Below are positions 17,620 to 25,782 of a stretch of DNA of 64,000 nt, in pieces. Under the pieces are notes generated by a model. It did no database searches. It saw nothing but the letters and a program-made list of their open reading frames with translations, and was not told where the DNA came from. Origin of the DNA: Burkholderiales bacterium (GTDB taxonomy: Bacteria > Pseudomonadota > Gammaproteobacteria > Burkholderiales > Burkholderiaceae_E). The position numbers were made by a program, and so were the translations under genes. Numbering within the stretch: the stretch's first letter is position 1; each line of letters begins with the position of its first letter. The stretch covers positions 1 through 64,000 of the forward strand of contig JAPOKJ010000009.1 of NCBI GenBank assembly GCA_029977705.1, given 5' to 3'.

Positions 17620-18087
17620 TCAGCCGCCGCAGCCACCCAGGGTGACCTTGACTTCCTTGACCGCAAACAGCGTGCGGCCATCGGCCATCACGGCCACCGC
17701 GAACACGTTGGAGGACTGGCCCATCTTGACGCGGGTCGAGATGGCGCTGTCGACGCTGTCGGTCAGGTCGAAGCTGGCCACCAGGATGGCCGGGTTTTTT
17801 TCAACCAGCAGCATGAGGCGCTTGACGCCCGGCAGGGTGCTGGAGGCACCCACTGGGACCACAGCGCCGTTCTCGGCGATGTCCGGGGCTTGCAGGGCAA
17901 TGTCCTTGCTCAGGGAGGGGGCTTGCATGCCGAGGGCCTTGGTCAGGTCGGCCATCGACTTGGCATCGAAGGCGGCGGCATTCCAGGCGGCGACCTGGGC
18001 GCGGGCCACGCCGGGGACCAGTCCGGCGCTGGCCATCAGTGCGGCCAGCGCGGCGCTTTGCCGGAGCAGTGCGCGACGGGTGTTCAT
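17620..18087 (-). CDS. soxY: Thiosulfate carrier protein SoxY
   Basis: SoxY holds the sulfur substrate on the cysteine of its flexible C-terminal arm. The 155-aa protein ends with the diagnostic GGCGG (Cys153). The N-terminus has a Tat-type signal (NTRRALLRQSAALAALMASA, cut after ARA). The middle part is the Ig-like SoxY fold. ATG 18087 follows a strong AAGGAG site 5 bases upstream; the open frame further upstream is not protein-like. It lies between soxD and soxZ. Confidence 0.97.
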   Translation of the reverse strand: MNTRRALLRQSAALAALMASAGLVPGVARAQVAAWNAAAFDAKSMADLTKALGMQAPSLSKDIALQAPDIAENGAVVPVGASSTLPGVKRLMLLVEKNPAILVASFDLTDSVDSAISTRVKMGQSSNVFAVAVMADGRTLFAVKEVKVTLGGCGG

Positions 18088-18152
18088 GGGGTTCTCCTTG
18101 TCCAAATGGGGATGTTCTCGAAATGGGGATGTTCTCGGACCGATGGGGGATT

Positions 18153-19232
18153 CTAAGGCTTTCCAGCACCGCCAGCGATCCACTCGGCGATGCGCCGGGC
18201 CTCGGCTTCGGTGAGGTTTTGTGCCGGCATCGGGACCGGTCCCCAAACGCCGCTGCCGCCGTTCTTGATACGTGCGCTCAGGTAGCCCACGGCGTCGCCC
18301 TTGCCCGCATAGCGCCGGGCGATCTCCTGATAGCTGGGACCAACGATCTTGGCATCATGGCTGTGACAGGCCAGGCAGGAATGCGTGGCCAGCAGGGCCA
18401 GGGCTTCGTTGGCCGGGCCAGCGGGCCTGGGCGCAGCACTGGCGGCCGCGCTGGCTTCCTGGGTCAGCGCCCCGCGCTGCGGCCCGATGATGCGGTTCTG
18501 GTCCGCCAGGTTGCCGTGGGCCGAGCGTGCATGGTCGGGCAGATAGGAGGCGATCTTGCTCTCGGTCTTGCAGTTGCGCATGCACGCGGAACCCTGCAGG
18601 TCGGGTCTGGCCGTGGACTGGTTCAGCTTGCCTGGCCACATGGCATGGGCATGGCTGATGCCGTTGCGGTTGGGCATGCGTTGCTGCACCTGGGCGATGT
18701 TCTTGTCGGACATCACGAAATCATCAGGCACCACGCCCGCAAGGTTGAGCATGAAGGCGGTGACCGCATAGACCTCACCGGGGCTGAGCGACTTGGGCTG
18801 GTTCCAGGGCATCGCCCGGGAGATGTAGTCCCAAAGTGTTGAAAGGGTGGGTACCTTCATCAGGGTGGTGCGCTGCGGATAGGCTTCATCGAGCAGGCGG
18901 GCGACCTTGCCGCTGGCGATATCTTCCTTGGTGGTACCACCGATCAGCGGGCTGAACACCTCGTTGGACTCGCCGAAGATGCCATGGCACATCGCGCACT
19001 TGGCCTCCCAGATGTCCTGGCCCTGCGCCACCGAGCCGGACCCCGCAGGCAGGCCCTTGAAGTCTGGGCGTACGTCGATGTCCCAGGCCTTGACTTCCTT
19101 GGCGGTCGCCGGTCGTCCGACATGGGGGAAGGGCGATGGCGCGGGCAGCTTCTGGGCCACTGCGAGCGCGCAACTGCCCGCCAGCGCCAGCCCCAGGCCA
19201 ACCCGCAGCAGCAGATCAGGAAATCTGGACAT
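18153..19232 (-). CDS. soxD: Two-haem cytochrome c SoxD
   Basis: The electron-accepting subunit of the SoxCD sulfane dehydrogenase, which removes six electrons from the SoxY-bound sulfane sulfur. The 359-aa protein has a signal peptide and two haem motifs, CAMCH (residues 79-83) and CLACH (286-290), in two cytochrome domains joined by an Ala/Pro-rich linker. It overlaps the end of soxC by 17 bp, so translation is probably coupled. With soxCD present, thiosulfate can be oxidised fully to sulfate without obligatory sulfur globules. Confidence 0.93.
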   Translation of the reverse strand: MSRFPDLLLRVGLGLALAGSCALAVAQKLPAPSPFPHVGRPATAKEVKAWDIDVRPDFKGLPAGSGSVAQGQDIWEAKCAMCHGIFGESNEVFSPLIGGTTKEDIASGKVARLLDEAYPQRTTLMKVPTLSTLWDYISRAMPWNQPKSLSPGEVYAVTAFMLNLAGVVPDDFVMSDKNIAQVQQRMPNRNGISHAHAMWPGKLNQSTARPDLQGSACMRNCKTESKIASYLPDHARSAHGNLADQNRIIGPQRGALTQEASAAASAAPRPAGPANEALALLATHSCLACHSHDAKIVGPSYQEIARRYAGKGDAVGYLSARIKNGGSGVWGPVPMPAQNLTEAEARRIAEWIAGGAGKP

Positions 19233-20592
19233 TGCGCACCTCTCCGCTCTCGGAGACCAGCCAGGTCTGGATCGCATTGTTGTGATAGATCGAGCGGCGG
19301 CCGCGCACCTTGCGGGCGGCTTCGTAGGTGACCTGCACATGACCGGTGTCGTCGGTGGCGCGGCTCTGGATCAGGGCCGGCTTGCCATCCCAGACCCAGT
19401 CGAGCGTGAAGCGCGTCAGGCACTTGTCCAGCACGGGCGTTTGCAGCCGCGCCCGTTTCCAGTTGCGGCCGCCATCGACGGTGACATCGACCTGGCGGAT
19501 CTTGCCGCGACCGGTCCAGGCCAGGCCACTGATGCTGTAGTAGCCCTGATCGAGCAGCACCTGGCCCCCCGAAGGGGTGGTCACCACGCTCTTGACCTCC
19601 TGGATCGAGGCGTACTGGCGGTGCAGGCCATCGGGCATCAGGTCGATGTAGTGGATCGCCTCGTCCTTCGAGCCATAGGGCTTGTCGCCCACCTCGATGC
19701 GGCGCAGGTACTTGATCCAGCTCACGCCCTGCACCCCGGGTACGACCAGTCGCAGCGGATAGCCGTTCTCAGGGCGCAGCATTTCGCCGTTCTGACCATA
19801 AGCGAGCAGCACCTCACCGTTTTCAATCAGCTCCATCGGGATGGTGCGTGTCATCGAGGAGCCATCGGCGCCCTCGGCGAGCACGAAGCGGCCCTTCTTG
19901 TAGTTCGCCCCGCACAGGTCGAGCACCAGCTTGAGCGGCACGCCGGTGAACTCGCTGCAACTGAGCATGCCGTGGGTGTACTGCACCGTGGGCACGGCCA
20001 CATTGCCCCACTCCATTCCGGTATTGGCACCGCACTCGATGAAATGAAAGCGCGAGACGCTGGGCAGGCGCATCAGCTCGTCCATGGTGAAGACCATGTC
20101 CTGTTTGAGAAGGCCCGGCTCCGAGCCATTGACCATCAGGCGATGCTTGCTTGGGTCGATGTCCCACCAGCCCTGGTGGTGGCGCTCGAAATGCAGGCCG
20201 CTGGGCGTGATGATGCCGAACATCGATTGCAGCGGGGCAAAGGACACCGAGGCCTGCGCGGTCTGGGTCAGGCCGGGGCTTTGCCGGCGCTGCACATTGC
20301 GCTCGAAGCGGGATGGCTTGCCATAACCGTCGGTGACGACCGGCTGGCCCAGAGCCGTCGAGTGGGTCGGCAGGTTCAGGATATGGGGGTCGCCTCCCTC
20401 TGGGGGCACCGGATTGGACTGTGCCCGCGCCAGTGGCGCAGCGCCTGCGCCTGCAAGCGCAGCGGCAAAGCTGCGGCGCATGAAACCGCGCCGGCCAGCT
20501 TTGGCCTCGCTCCAGGCGGTGCGGATGCCCTCTGCATCCAGAAAGCTCTCCGGGGCCTTGCGCAGGCGCCCGGCAGGGGGCGGGTAAGTCAC
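19216..20592 (-). CDS. soxC: Sulfane dehydrogenase molybdopterin subunit SoxC
   Basis: The molybdenum subunit of SoxCD. The 458-aa protein has an N-terminal Tat signal with two Arg-Arg pairs (34-35 and 39-40, in AGRRGFMRRSFAAALAGAG) and the sulfite-oxidase-fold core. The molybdenum-ligand cysteine is Cys187 in FIECGANTG. The second half is the Mo-co dimerisation domain (residues about 320-450). It is the first gene of the soxCDYZAXB operon; a putative -10 and SoxR operator lie 62-84 bp upstream. Confidence 0.95.
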   Translation of the reverse strand: MTYPPPAGRLRKAPESFLDAEGIRTAWSEAKAGRRGFMRRSFAAALAGAGAAPLARAQSNPVPPEGGDPHILNLPTHSTALGQPVVTDGYGKPSRFERNVQRRQSPGLTQTAQASVSFAPLQSMFGIITPSGLHFERHHQGWWDIDPSKHRLMVNGSEPGLLKQDMVFTMDELMRLPSVSRFHFIECGANTGMEWGNVAVPTVQYTHGMLSCSEFTGVPLKLVLDLCGANYKKGRFVLAEGADGSSMTRTIPMELIENGEVLLAYGQNGEMLRPENGYPLRLVVPGVQGVSWIKYLRRIEVGDKPYGSKDEAIHYIDLMPDGLHRQYASIQEVKSVVTTPSGGQVLLDQGYYSISGLAWTGRGKIRQVDVTVDGGRNWKRARLQTPVLDKCLTRFTLDWVWDGKPALIQSRATDDTGHVQVTYEAARKVRGRRSIYHNNAIQTWLVSESGEVRNVQIS

Positions 20593-20653
20593 GGGGTCTC
20601 CTCGCGGGTTCGCAGCGGGCGTTTGCGGTACTTGCCCGTCAGTACTTTTAATT

Positions 20654-20659
20654 ATTATA
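20654..20659 (-). promoter_or_regulatory. Putative -10 box of the soxCDYZAXB operon
   Basis: On the minus strand this reads TATAAT, 62 bases before the soxC start, in a conspicuously AT-rich island. Its first three bases are also the last three of the 20-bp operator at 20657-20676. No good -35 box is seen, which would fit a regulated promoter. Confidence 0.55.
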
Positions 20660-20676
20660 TTAGCAGATAATGATAT
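20657..20676. promoter_or_regulatory. Candidate SoxR operator upstream of soxC
   Basis: ATATTAG-N6-ATGATAT is a near-palindrome with the same 7-6-7 architecture as the perfect repeat at 22591-22610; each half differs from it by one base. Both lie at the same offset from a TATAAT-like box on the minus strand. The ArsR-type regulator encoded between them is the obvious ligand. Confidence 0.6.
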
Positions 20677-20712
20677 ATTAGGATTCGTCGGGCCGCAACC
20701 CCCGCGGCCGGG

Positions 20713-21048
20713 CTACTTGAAGCGGTAGTGGTCCCGGTTGAGCACGGCGGCCACCGCAGTGACTTCCTCGGGGAACAGGCCCAGGTTCAACTCCGTGTTG
20801 CATTGCTCGACCATGCCGCGCAAGGGCCCGGGGGCATTGATGCGCCCCTTCGGCCTGTAGATGGCGTGGCCGTCGCCACCGACCTTGCGCTGATGGCAGG
20901 CCTGGCATTTGTGTTCGGCGATCAGCTTCTCGCCCAGGGCAAGGTCAGCGTCCCTGAAGATGCCGGCGTCCGATTGCGCCAACGAGAGGGAGTTCCCTGA
21001 TACTGCGGCCATCAGGGCGAGCATGGGGAGGAGGGCCGTGGTGCGCAT
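20713..21048 (-). CDS. Small cytochrome c of the sox locus
   Basis: A 111-aa secreted single-haem cytochrome c. It has a signal peptide (ALLPMLALMAAVSGNSLSLA) and the haem motif CQACH (residues 48-52). A methionine (GMVEQ) follows about 30 residues later, and a second cysteine (QCNTEL) is close by. It lies after soxR by 32 bp and 120 bp before soxC. It probably carries electrons from SoxAX or SoxCD to the respiratory chain; this is inferred from location. It is not a recognisable SoxE. Confidence 0.8.
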   Translation of the reverse strand: MRTTALLPMLALMAAVSGNSLSLAQSDAGIFRDADLALGEKLIAEHKCQACHQRKVGGDGHAIYRPKGRINAPGPLRGMVEQCNTELNLGLFPEEVTAVAAVLNRDHYRFK

Positions 21049-21080
21049 CGTTCGGAGGGTTGTATCAGGCGCTGGCGGCC

Positions 21081-21497
21081 TCAGACGCGTGCCGTTGTCA
21101 GCTTTCGTGCCGGCCTTCCTGGCGGTGTCGGCTTGGCCGGAGCCTTGCTTGCACCTTTTGTGGCCGGCTTGCGCCGTGGCGCCTCGGAAACCGGGGGCTC
21201 GAGGTCCAGATCAAGGGCGATCTGGGTGCACACTGCGCGGCAGAGCTGCACCGCCTGCTGGCTCTGGATGCTGTAGAAGATCTGTGTTCCCTCGCGGCGG
21301 CGGCCAAGAATGCCGGCCCGATACAGCGCGGTCAGGTGTTGCGACAGGTTGGGTTGCTTGGTATGGGTGGCCTCGACCAGATACGACACGTTGCGCTCGC
21401 CATGGCACAGCGCACTGAGGATCTTGAGCCTTACCGGTGTCGACAGCAGGGCGAACAGTTCGCCTGCCGCCTCGAAAACCTTGTCATCTTCGGACAT
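21081..21497 (-). CDS. soxR: ArsR-family regulator of sox genes (SoxR-like)
   Basis: A 138-aa winged-helix repressor. The ArsR/SmtB core (FALLSTPVRLKILSALCHGE, then TKQPNLSQHLTALYRAGILGRR) has two cysteines, one in LCHGE and others near CRAVCTQ, which could sense persulfides as in SoxR/BigR proteins. The C-terminus is a Lys/Ala/Pro-rich tail of about 30 residues. Two start codons are possible: 21497 (MSEDDK, gives the standard core but no clear ribosome site) or 21545 (preceded by AGGG). It lies between the metallo-beta-lactamase-fold gene and the cytochrome gene, and probably represses both sox transcripts. Confidence 0.85.
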   Translation of the reverse strand: MSEDDKVFEAAGELFALLSTPVRLKILSALCHGERNVSYLVEATHTKQPNLSQHLTALYRAGILGRRREGTQIFYSIQSQQAVQLCRAVCTQIALDLDLEPPVSEAPRRKPATKGASKAPAKPTPPGRPARKLTTARV

Positions 21498-21605
21498 ATG
21501 CGGGGATGCGTGAGCCAGGCGATTGCCGTAAACGGAGGGGTGCATCTTACCCTGCCGGGACGATACGATCCATCGCTGATGCCTATGGCCGGGTGCGCGG
21601 GCCAT

Positions 21606-22559
21606 TCAGCGCTCCTGCTCGAGCAGCAGGAAGGTGTTGTAGGCATTCATGCGGTTGGCCGCCTGGAATAGCGGAAGGCTTTCGTAGCGGCTCCAGTCGA
21701 TCTGGCGGTAGGCGTCCTCGAAGGGTTCCATCTCGCGCGCTGCACGGCCCAGTTGCTCGCGCAGAAAGCGCAGGTACCCGGCCGTGAACTGGATCGCCTG
21801 CTCGGCATCGGACATGAGCGGACCGTGACCTGGCACGATGCTTATGGGACGCATGGACTTCAAGGCCTCGAGTGATGCAATCCAGCGGCGGCTGTCAGCC
21901 TGCCCCACGAAGGGAATGCGCCCCAGAAAGATCAGGTCACCGGCGAACACCACGCCTGATTCAGGCAGCAGCACCATCAAGTCCTCGGGTGTATGCGCCG
22001 GACCGGCGGGCAGCAGGTGAAAGCCTCGGCCGCCGATCCTCAGTTCTGTAGCGGCTGCGATCAGCTGGTCCGGGCGAACCAGGTGCGTGCGCTCGTCGAC
22101 CCAGGGCCAAAGGTCCGTCCGGCTCGCCTCAAGACGCAGGCGGGCGGTATCCGATGCGAGATATTCAAGGCTGTCCCGATGCGCCACGATCCGGGCGCCG
22201 GCCTGCTTGAACACCTGCAGGCCGTAGATATGGTCGGCGTGATAGTGGGTGACCAGCACATGGGTGACGGGCTTCGGAGAGATGCGGCCGATGGCGCGAA
22301 GCAAGGCCTCGGCCAGTGCCGGCGACCCCAGGGCATCGATCACCACCACGCCTTCGGAGGTGACCACAAAGCCGGCGTTCGAGATGAAATTGCGGTTGCC
22401 CTGAGAACCCAGGGCAGCCTGACCCTGGACAAACCAGACATCGGGCGCCACCTGCCGGGGTGTCAGTTCGAAACCCTCATCAGCCTGCAGCGGCAGGCCG
22501 GGGCCCGCCAGCAGGCAGGCCAACAGGCCCTGCATCAGGGAACGTCGGTGCGGATCCAT
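21606..22559 (-). CDS. Secreted metallo-beta-lactamase-fold hydrolase (SoxH-like)
   Basis: A 317-aa protein with a signal peptide (LMQGLLACLLAGPGLPLQA) and the zinc motif HYHADH (residues 105-110). Further ligands are AGPAHTPEDL, FAGDLIF and PGHGPL. It resembles SoxH and the hydrolases associated with quinoprotein systems. It opens the operon with soxR and the small cytochrome, behind a perfect palindromic operator, so it is likely induced with sox genes. A role in handling thiol or persulfide adducts is plausible but unproven. The ATG at 22559 lacks a strong ribosome site; ATG 22535 is an alternative. Confidence 0.82.
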   Translation of the reverse strand: MDPHRRSLMQGLLACLLAGPGLPLQADEGFELTPRQVAPDVWFVQGQAALGSQGNRNFISNAGFVVTSEGVVVIDALGSPALAEALLRAIGRISPKPVTHVLVTHYHADHIYGLQVFKQAGARIVAHRDSLEYLASDTARLRLEASRTDLWPWVDERTHLVRPDQLIAAATELRIGGRGFHLLPAGPAHTPEDLMVLLPESGVVFAGDLIFLGRIPFVGQADSRRWIASLEALKSMRPISIVPGHGPLMSDAEQAIQFTAGYLRFLREQLGRAAREMEPFEDAYRQIDWSRYESLPLFQAANRMNAYNTFLLLEQER

Positions 22560-22587
22560 GGACGGCTCGCCAGGAAAGAGAGCAGCC

Positions 22588-22593
22588 AATATA
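22588..22593 (-). promoter_or_regulatory. Putative -10 box of the SoxH-like/soxR operon
   Basis: Minus-strand TATATT, 29 bases before the ATG at 22559. Its first three bases coincide with the last three of the palindrome at 22591-22610, exactly as for the soxC promoter. Confidence 0.5.
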
Positions 22594-22610
22594 TCAGAAT
22601 GTACTGATAT
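22591..22610. promoter_or_regulatory. Perfect palindromic operator, candidate SoxR site
   Basis: ATATCAG-N6-CTGATAT has perfect 7-bp arms. It sits between the SoxH-like gene and the downstream ends of the RnfD-like gene. The form resembles AT-rich ArsR/BigR operators. A closely related copy precedes soxC. Confidence 0.65.
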
Positions 22611-22615
22611 TTCGG

Positions 22616-23455
22616 TCAGGCCCGCAGGGCCGGCCTGACCGTGCCCCATTCAAAGCGCACATGGGGGCGCCAGTGATTGATCAGCGGCACTGCGAAGCTG
22701 GCAAAAAAGAGCACCACGATCAGTCCGTGCGGCCGGTACAGGACCCATTGCCAGCAGAAGGCAGCCAGGGCCACCGCGACCGCGTAGCCGATGCGCGCCG
22801 CGCGATGCTGCGGCGTGGTCATCGGGTCGGAGATCATGAAGAAGGCGAACAAGAGCACCGCGCCATTGCTGACCTGCTGCAGCCACATCGACCAGGCGAT
22901 GTCCGGGGTGTACTCGAACCAGATCAGGCGAGCGGCCAGCAGCACCGCCCAGGTGGCCAGAAAGCTCAGGCTGACATCCCAGCGCGAGACGCGCTGCGTC
23001 ACCAGTCCGCCCAGGGCCATGAACCACAGGGCTGCCAGACTTTCTGATCCCCACTGGCCGGGACTAAGCCAGGCGCCGGGCATCCAGGCCCAGGCTGCGA
23101 AGGCCGCGAAATTGGCAGGATTCAGGATGTGGCTGCGGGCTTGTGGCGGGCCAGCCCGCAGCACGAACTTGCTGCTCATCGCAAGGCAGGCGAGCAGGGG
23201 ATGCACCCACAGGCTGTCGGCCCTCACCAGGATCGAGATGCCCAGACTGGACACCAGTGCACTCAGGTAGCCGCCCCATTGCCAGCGGCCCGGCAGCTTC
23301 AAGCCGTGCTGCCAGGCCACCTGGGTCAGCAAGGCCGCAGCGAAGGTCAAGGCCACCTGGGGCGCGCCCAGGGCGAAGTCGCGCGCCCAGGCCCCGAACA
23401 GCAGCAGACAGGCGAGAAACCCGATCTGGAACCAGCGCGCGTCGAGGTATTTCAT
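22616..23455 (-). CDS. RnfD/NqrB-like membrane protein
   Basis: A 279-aa inner-membrane protein with about eight to ten hydrophobic segments. It resembles the RnfD/NqrB family that carries covalent flavin in sodium-pumping complexes: FFMISDPMTTP (near residue 215) matches the flavin-attachment region of that family. The other Rnf subunits are absent nearby, so it acts alone or with the DUF2330 protein. Its ATG overlaps the stop of the DUF2330 gene by 4 bases (ATGA at 23452-23455), so the two are coupled. The function is unknown; electron transfer across the membrane is possible. Confidence 0.8.
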   Translation of the reverse strand: MKYLDARWFQIGFLACLLLFGAWARDFALGAPQVALTFAAALLTQVAWQHGLKLPGRWQWGGYLSALVSSLGISILVRADSLWVHPLLACLAMSSKFVLRAGPPQARSHILNPANFAAFAAWAWMPGAWLSPGQWGSESLAALWFMALGGLVTQRVSRWDVSLSFLATWAVLLAARLIWFEYTPDIAWSMWLQQVSNGAVLLFAFFMISDPMTTPQHRAARIGYAVAVALAAFCWQWVLYRPHGLIVVLFFASFAVPLINHWRPHVRFEWGTVRPALRA

Positions 23456-25035
23456 CGCGGCGCCGCCGGCATGCGGTCGATGTCGGCCAGGCTCCAGCCG
23501 GTCAGACGGCTGAGCGTGAGCTTCTCTGCGCTCAGGCGCTCGGGCAGGTCACGGTTGTAGTAACGCTCGCTGCGATCGAGGGCAAAGCGCTTGGCGCTGT
23601 TGCACTGGGCCATGCAATCGCCCATCAGGGCGGGCTTGTCCTTGCCTGCGTACGGGCCTTGACGCCCGAATTCGGATTCGCGGCGCATCAGGTTCTCGAC
23701 CCGCTCGCTGCAGCTGCTCTCGCAGGAGATGCCATCGAGCTTGCCGGTGCACTGGGCGGACGAGCCCTCATAGGGGTTCTGGATCACGTAACGGGTCTGC
23801 CAGTTCTGGCGATCCGCTGTCTGGGTGAACATCAGGTCCTCGGGGAAGGTGGCCGGCGTATAGCGCACATGCATGCGGGTGAGCATCGCCGGTCGGGCAT
23901 CGTCACCACCCGGGATCGGCCTGGGAATGCTGGTCGGGGCCGATGCAGCGCCAGGTGCGGCGCGGCTGGGCTGCTGCATCTCCAGGAAGCCCTGATCGGC
24001 GTTGCCGTTCACCCAGAACACACCGGCATTGCGCAACTCCTGGGGACTGAGCGGATTGGCGGCGCAGGGGTCACACCAGGACATGTCCCAGAAATATTCG
24101 GTGAACACGACGCGCAGGTCTTCCTTGACGGCCTGGTTCTCGAACATTGCCTTGTAGAAGTCCTTGAAGCGGGGCTTGATGAAGGGGGGCAGGTTGACGT
24201 TGGCCGGCAGCTTGACGGTACGGTAGTTGCTGGCTTCGACCCGACCCTGGCGGGTCAGCACATAGATGATCAGGTCCTGCGCCTTGTCCGGTGCGGCATT
24301 GATCATGCCCAGCCGGATCGGCAGCATGAATTTCTCGCTCTCATAGGCAAACTGCAGGGGACGCAGGTAGCTGAAGCCGGTCTTCTTCTGCTCCTTCAGG
24401 TTGACCTTGGCGACAAAGAACTTCATGCCCTGGTTGATGTAGGGCTTGAAGGCTGCCGCGGCGCCCTTGGGAATGCGGTAGCCGTTTTCGCGCAGCCAGG
24501 TTTCCAGGCCGCCGGACTGCTTGGCTGACAGGCTGACGATGTCGTATTCCTCGAGCGTGTATCGGGCCTCGACGGTGACACCCAGTGCCTTGGCACGGTC
24601 GGCGCTGCCCGCAGATTTCATCGGGGCTGGTGGCGCGTAGGCAAAGGTGGGACGCGGCGGCTCACCCCAGTTGAAGCTGAACTGGCAGGGATCGTTGTCG
24701 TGGTACTCGGCCAGGCGCGGACTGGAGTAGGCATCGAGCCGCTCGAAGCTGAGCTTGTCGGCGATGCGCACCTGACCTTGCTTGAGGGCCACCGGGGTGG
24801 GGATGACCAGGGCGAACTCGGACAGCGGCCCCTTGTAGTCGTTCAGCATCGACATCACGGTGCGCTGTCCGTCGCGCACCAGGATCACCTGGCTGGCCTC
24901 GTTGAACAGCGAGGCATCCGCCTTGCCGGCGTAAAAGCCGCAAAAGGCGTGGCTGGCGCCCGCGGTCAGAGTGAGTGCTATGGCGCAGGCGGCGCTGCGG
25001 ATCATGCGGGACATTGCTTGCACGAGGAGGGACAT
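23452..25035 (-). CDS. DUF2330 domain secreted protein
   Basis: A 527-aa protein with a signal peptide (MIRSAACAIALTLTAGASHA, residues 11-30) and the DUF2330 start FCGFYAGKADASLFNEASQV, followed by RTVMSMLNDYKGPLSEFALV. The mature protein starts with a cysteine region and has many further cysteines toward the C-terminus (DMSWCDPCAANP, then SAQCTGK, CESSCSERV, DCMAQCN), so it is probably disulfide-rich and periplasmic. The partner RnfD-like gene follows with a 4-base overlap. The biochemical role is unknown. ATG 25035 follows AGGAAG; ATGs at 25014 and 25065 are alternatives. Confidence 0.82.
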   Translation of the reverse strand: MSLLVQAMSRMIRSAACAIALTLTAGASHAFCGFYAGKADASLFNEASQVILVRDGQRTVMSMLNDYKGPLSEFALVIPTPVALKQGQVRIADKLSFERLDAYSSPRLAEYHDNDPCQFSFNWGEPPRPTFAYAPPAPMKSAGSADRAKALGVTVEARYTLEEYDIVSLSAKQSGGLETWLRENGYRIPKGAAAAFKPYINQGMKFFVAKVNLKEQKKTGFSYLRPLQFAYESEKFMLPIRLGMINAAPDKAQDLIIYVLTRQGRVEASNYRTVKLPANVNLPPFIKPRFKDFYKAMFENQAVKEDLRVVFTEYFWDMSWCDPCAANPLSPQELRNAGVFWVNGNADQGFLEMQQPSRAAPGAASAPTSIPRPIPGGDDARPAMLTRMHVRYTPATFPEDLMFTQTADRQNWQTRYVIQNPYEGSSAQCTGKLDGISCESSCSERVENLMRRESEFGRQGPYAGKDKPALMGDCMAQCNSAKRFALDRSERYYNRDLPERLSAEKLTLSRLTGWSLADIDRMPAAPR

Positions 25036-25112
25036 GAGGCTTCCTGAAGAGGCGGTAACAACCAAGACGAATCAGCGCGGGAAAAGGGGTTAAGGAAGTC
25101 TTCCTTGAAGCT

Positions 25113-25178
25113 GAAAAACGAAAAACGTGGAAAATCGGAAACGCGGAAAAACGAAAAACACAGAAAAACGGAAACGCA
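25113..25178. repeat. 33-bp imperfect tandem duplication, A-rich
   Basis: Two adjacent 33-bp units (25113-25145 and 25146-25178) share GAAAAACGAAAAAC at the front and CGGAAACGC at the end, with about five differences. They fill most of the 186-bp gap between the DUF2330 gene and the YqaA-type gene. On the minus strand the unit is T-rich and lies just after the YqaA-type gene. The base composition is unlike the GC-rich surroundings. Confidence 0.75.
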
Positions 25179-25221
25179 AAGGGAAGCAAATACCGGGACG
25201 TCAAACGACCGTCCCCTGTGC

Positions 25222-25725
25222 TCAAAGCCCGAGCAGGCGGCCGATTGGCCCGAACAGGGCCCGCCACCACTGGTCCGGCACCCACAGCAGGATTCCGGTC
25301 ATGACGATATAGCGGATCAGCTTGCCCAGGGCCATCCAGCCGGCGCAGGCCCAGAACGGCAGCTTCAGCCAGCCCGCCAGTGCGCACAAGGGGTCGCCGA
25401 TGACCGGCAGAAAGGCGAAAAAGCAGGCCTTGGCGCCAAGGCGCTCGAACCAGCGCAGGTAGCGCGTCTGGCCTTCCCTGGCCATCGCGTGCTGGGCACC
25501 CAACCCCATCCAGTAGTTGATCAGTCCTCCCAGGGTGTTGCCGACCGTGGCCACCGCCACCGTGAGCCAGAACTGGTCCGGGTTCAGCTTCACATAGCCG
25601 AATACGGCCGGCTCCGAGCCCAGCGGCAGCAGCGTGGCCGAGATCAAGGCCACCAGGAACACCGAGCTCAGGCCGTTGCGTGGCAGTGCGAACCAGTCGA
25701 TCAGGCGTTCGATGAGGGATTCCAT
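25222..25725 (-). CDS. yqaA: YqaA-family (VTT/DedA-like) membrane protein
   Basis: A 167-aa inner-membrane protein. The sequence SATLLPLGSEPAVFGYVKL followed by GNTLGGLINYWMGLG is typical of YqaA proteins (SNARE-associated/VTT domain, relatives of DedA lipid scramblases). Four or so hydrophobic segments are visible. It is divergent from ilvA with 57 bp between starts. The ATG at 25725 has only a weak ribosome site; the longer open frame upstream runs antisense through ilvA and is not real. The physiological role is not established. Confidence 0.85.
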   Translation of the reverse strand: MESLIERLIDWFALPRNGLSSVFLVALISATLLPLGSEPAVFGYVKLNPDQFWLTVAVATVGNTLGGLINYWMGLGAQHAMAREGQTRYLRWFERLGAKACFFAFLPVIGDPLCALAGWLKLPFWACAGWMALGKLIRYIVMTGILLWVPDQWWRALFGPIGRLLGL

Positions 25726-25770
25726 GGACACTCGGGGCAGGCGGCGGGCAATGCTTGGACTGCATTGGCC

Positions 25771-25776
25771 TAGAAT
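25771..25776 (+). promoter_or_regulatory. Putative -10 box of ilvA
   Basis: TAGAAT ends 6 bases before the ilvA ATG. Transcription from it would start at or next to the ATG, giving a leaderless mRNA; no ribosome site is present before the ATG, which fits. The -35 region is not clear. Confidence 0.45.
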
Positions 25777-25782
25777 CTTGCC

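Noticed and set aside
20713-21048. SoxE assignment for the small cytochrome
   Set aside because: It has one haem and is only 111 aa; SoxE is usually described as a two-haem protein, so a neutral name was kept.
25113-25178. A possible CRISPR-like repeat
   Set aside because: The two units are directly adjacent with no spacers, and no cas genes are present.
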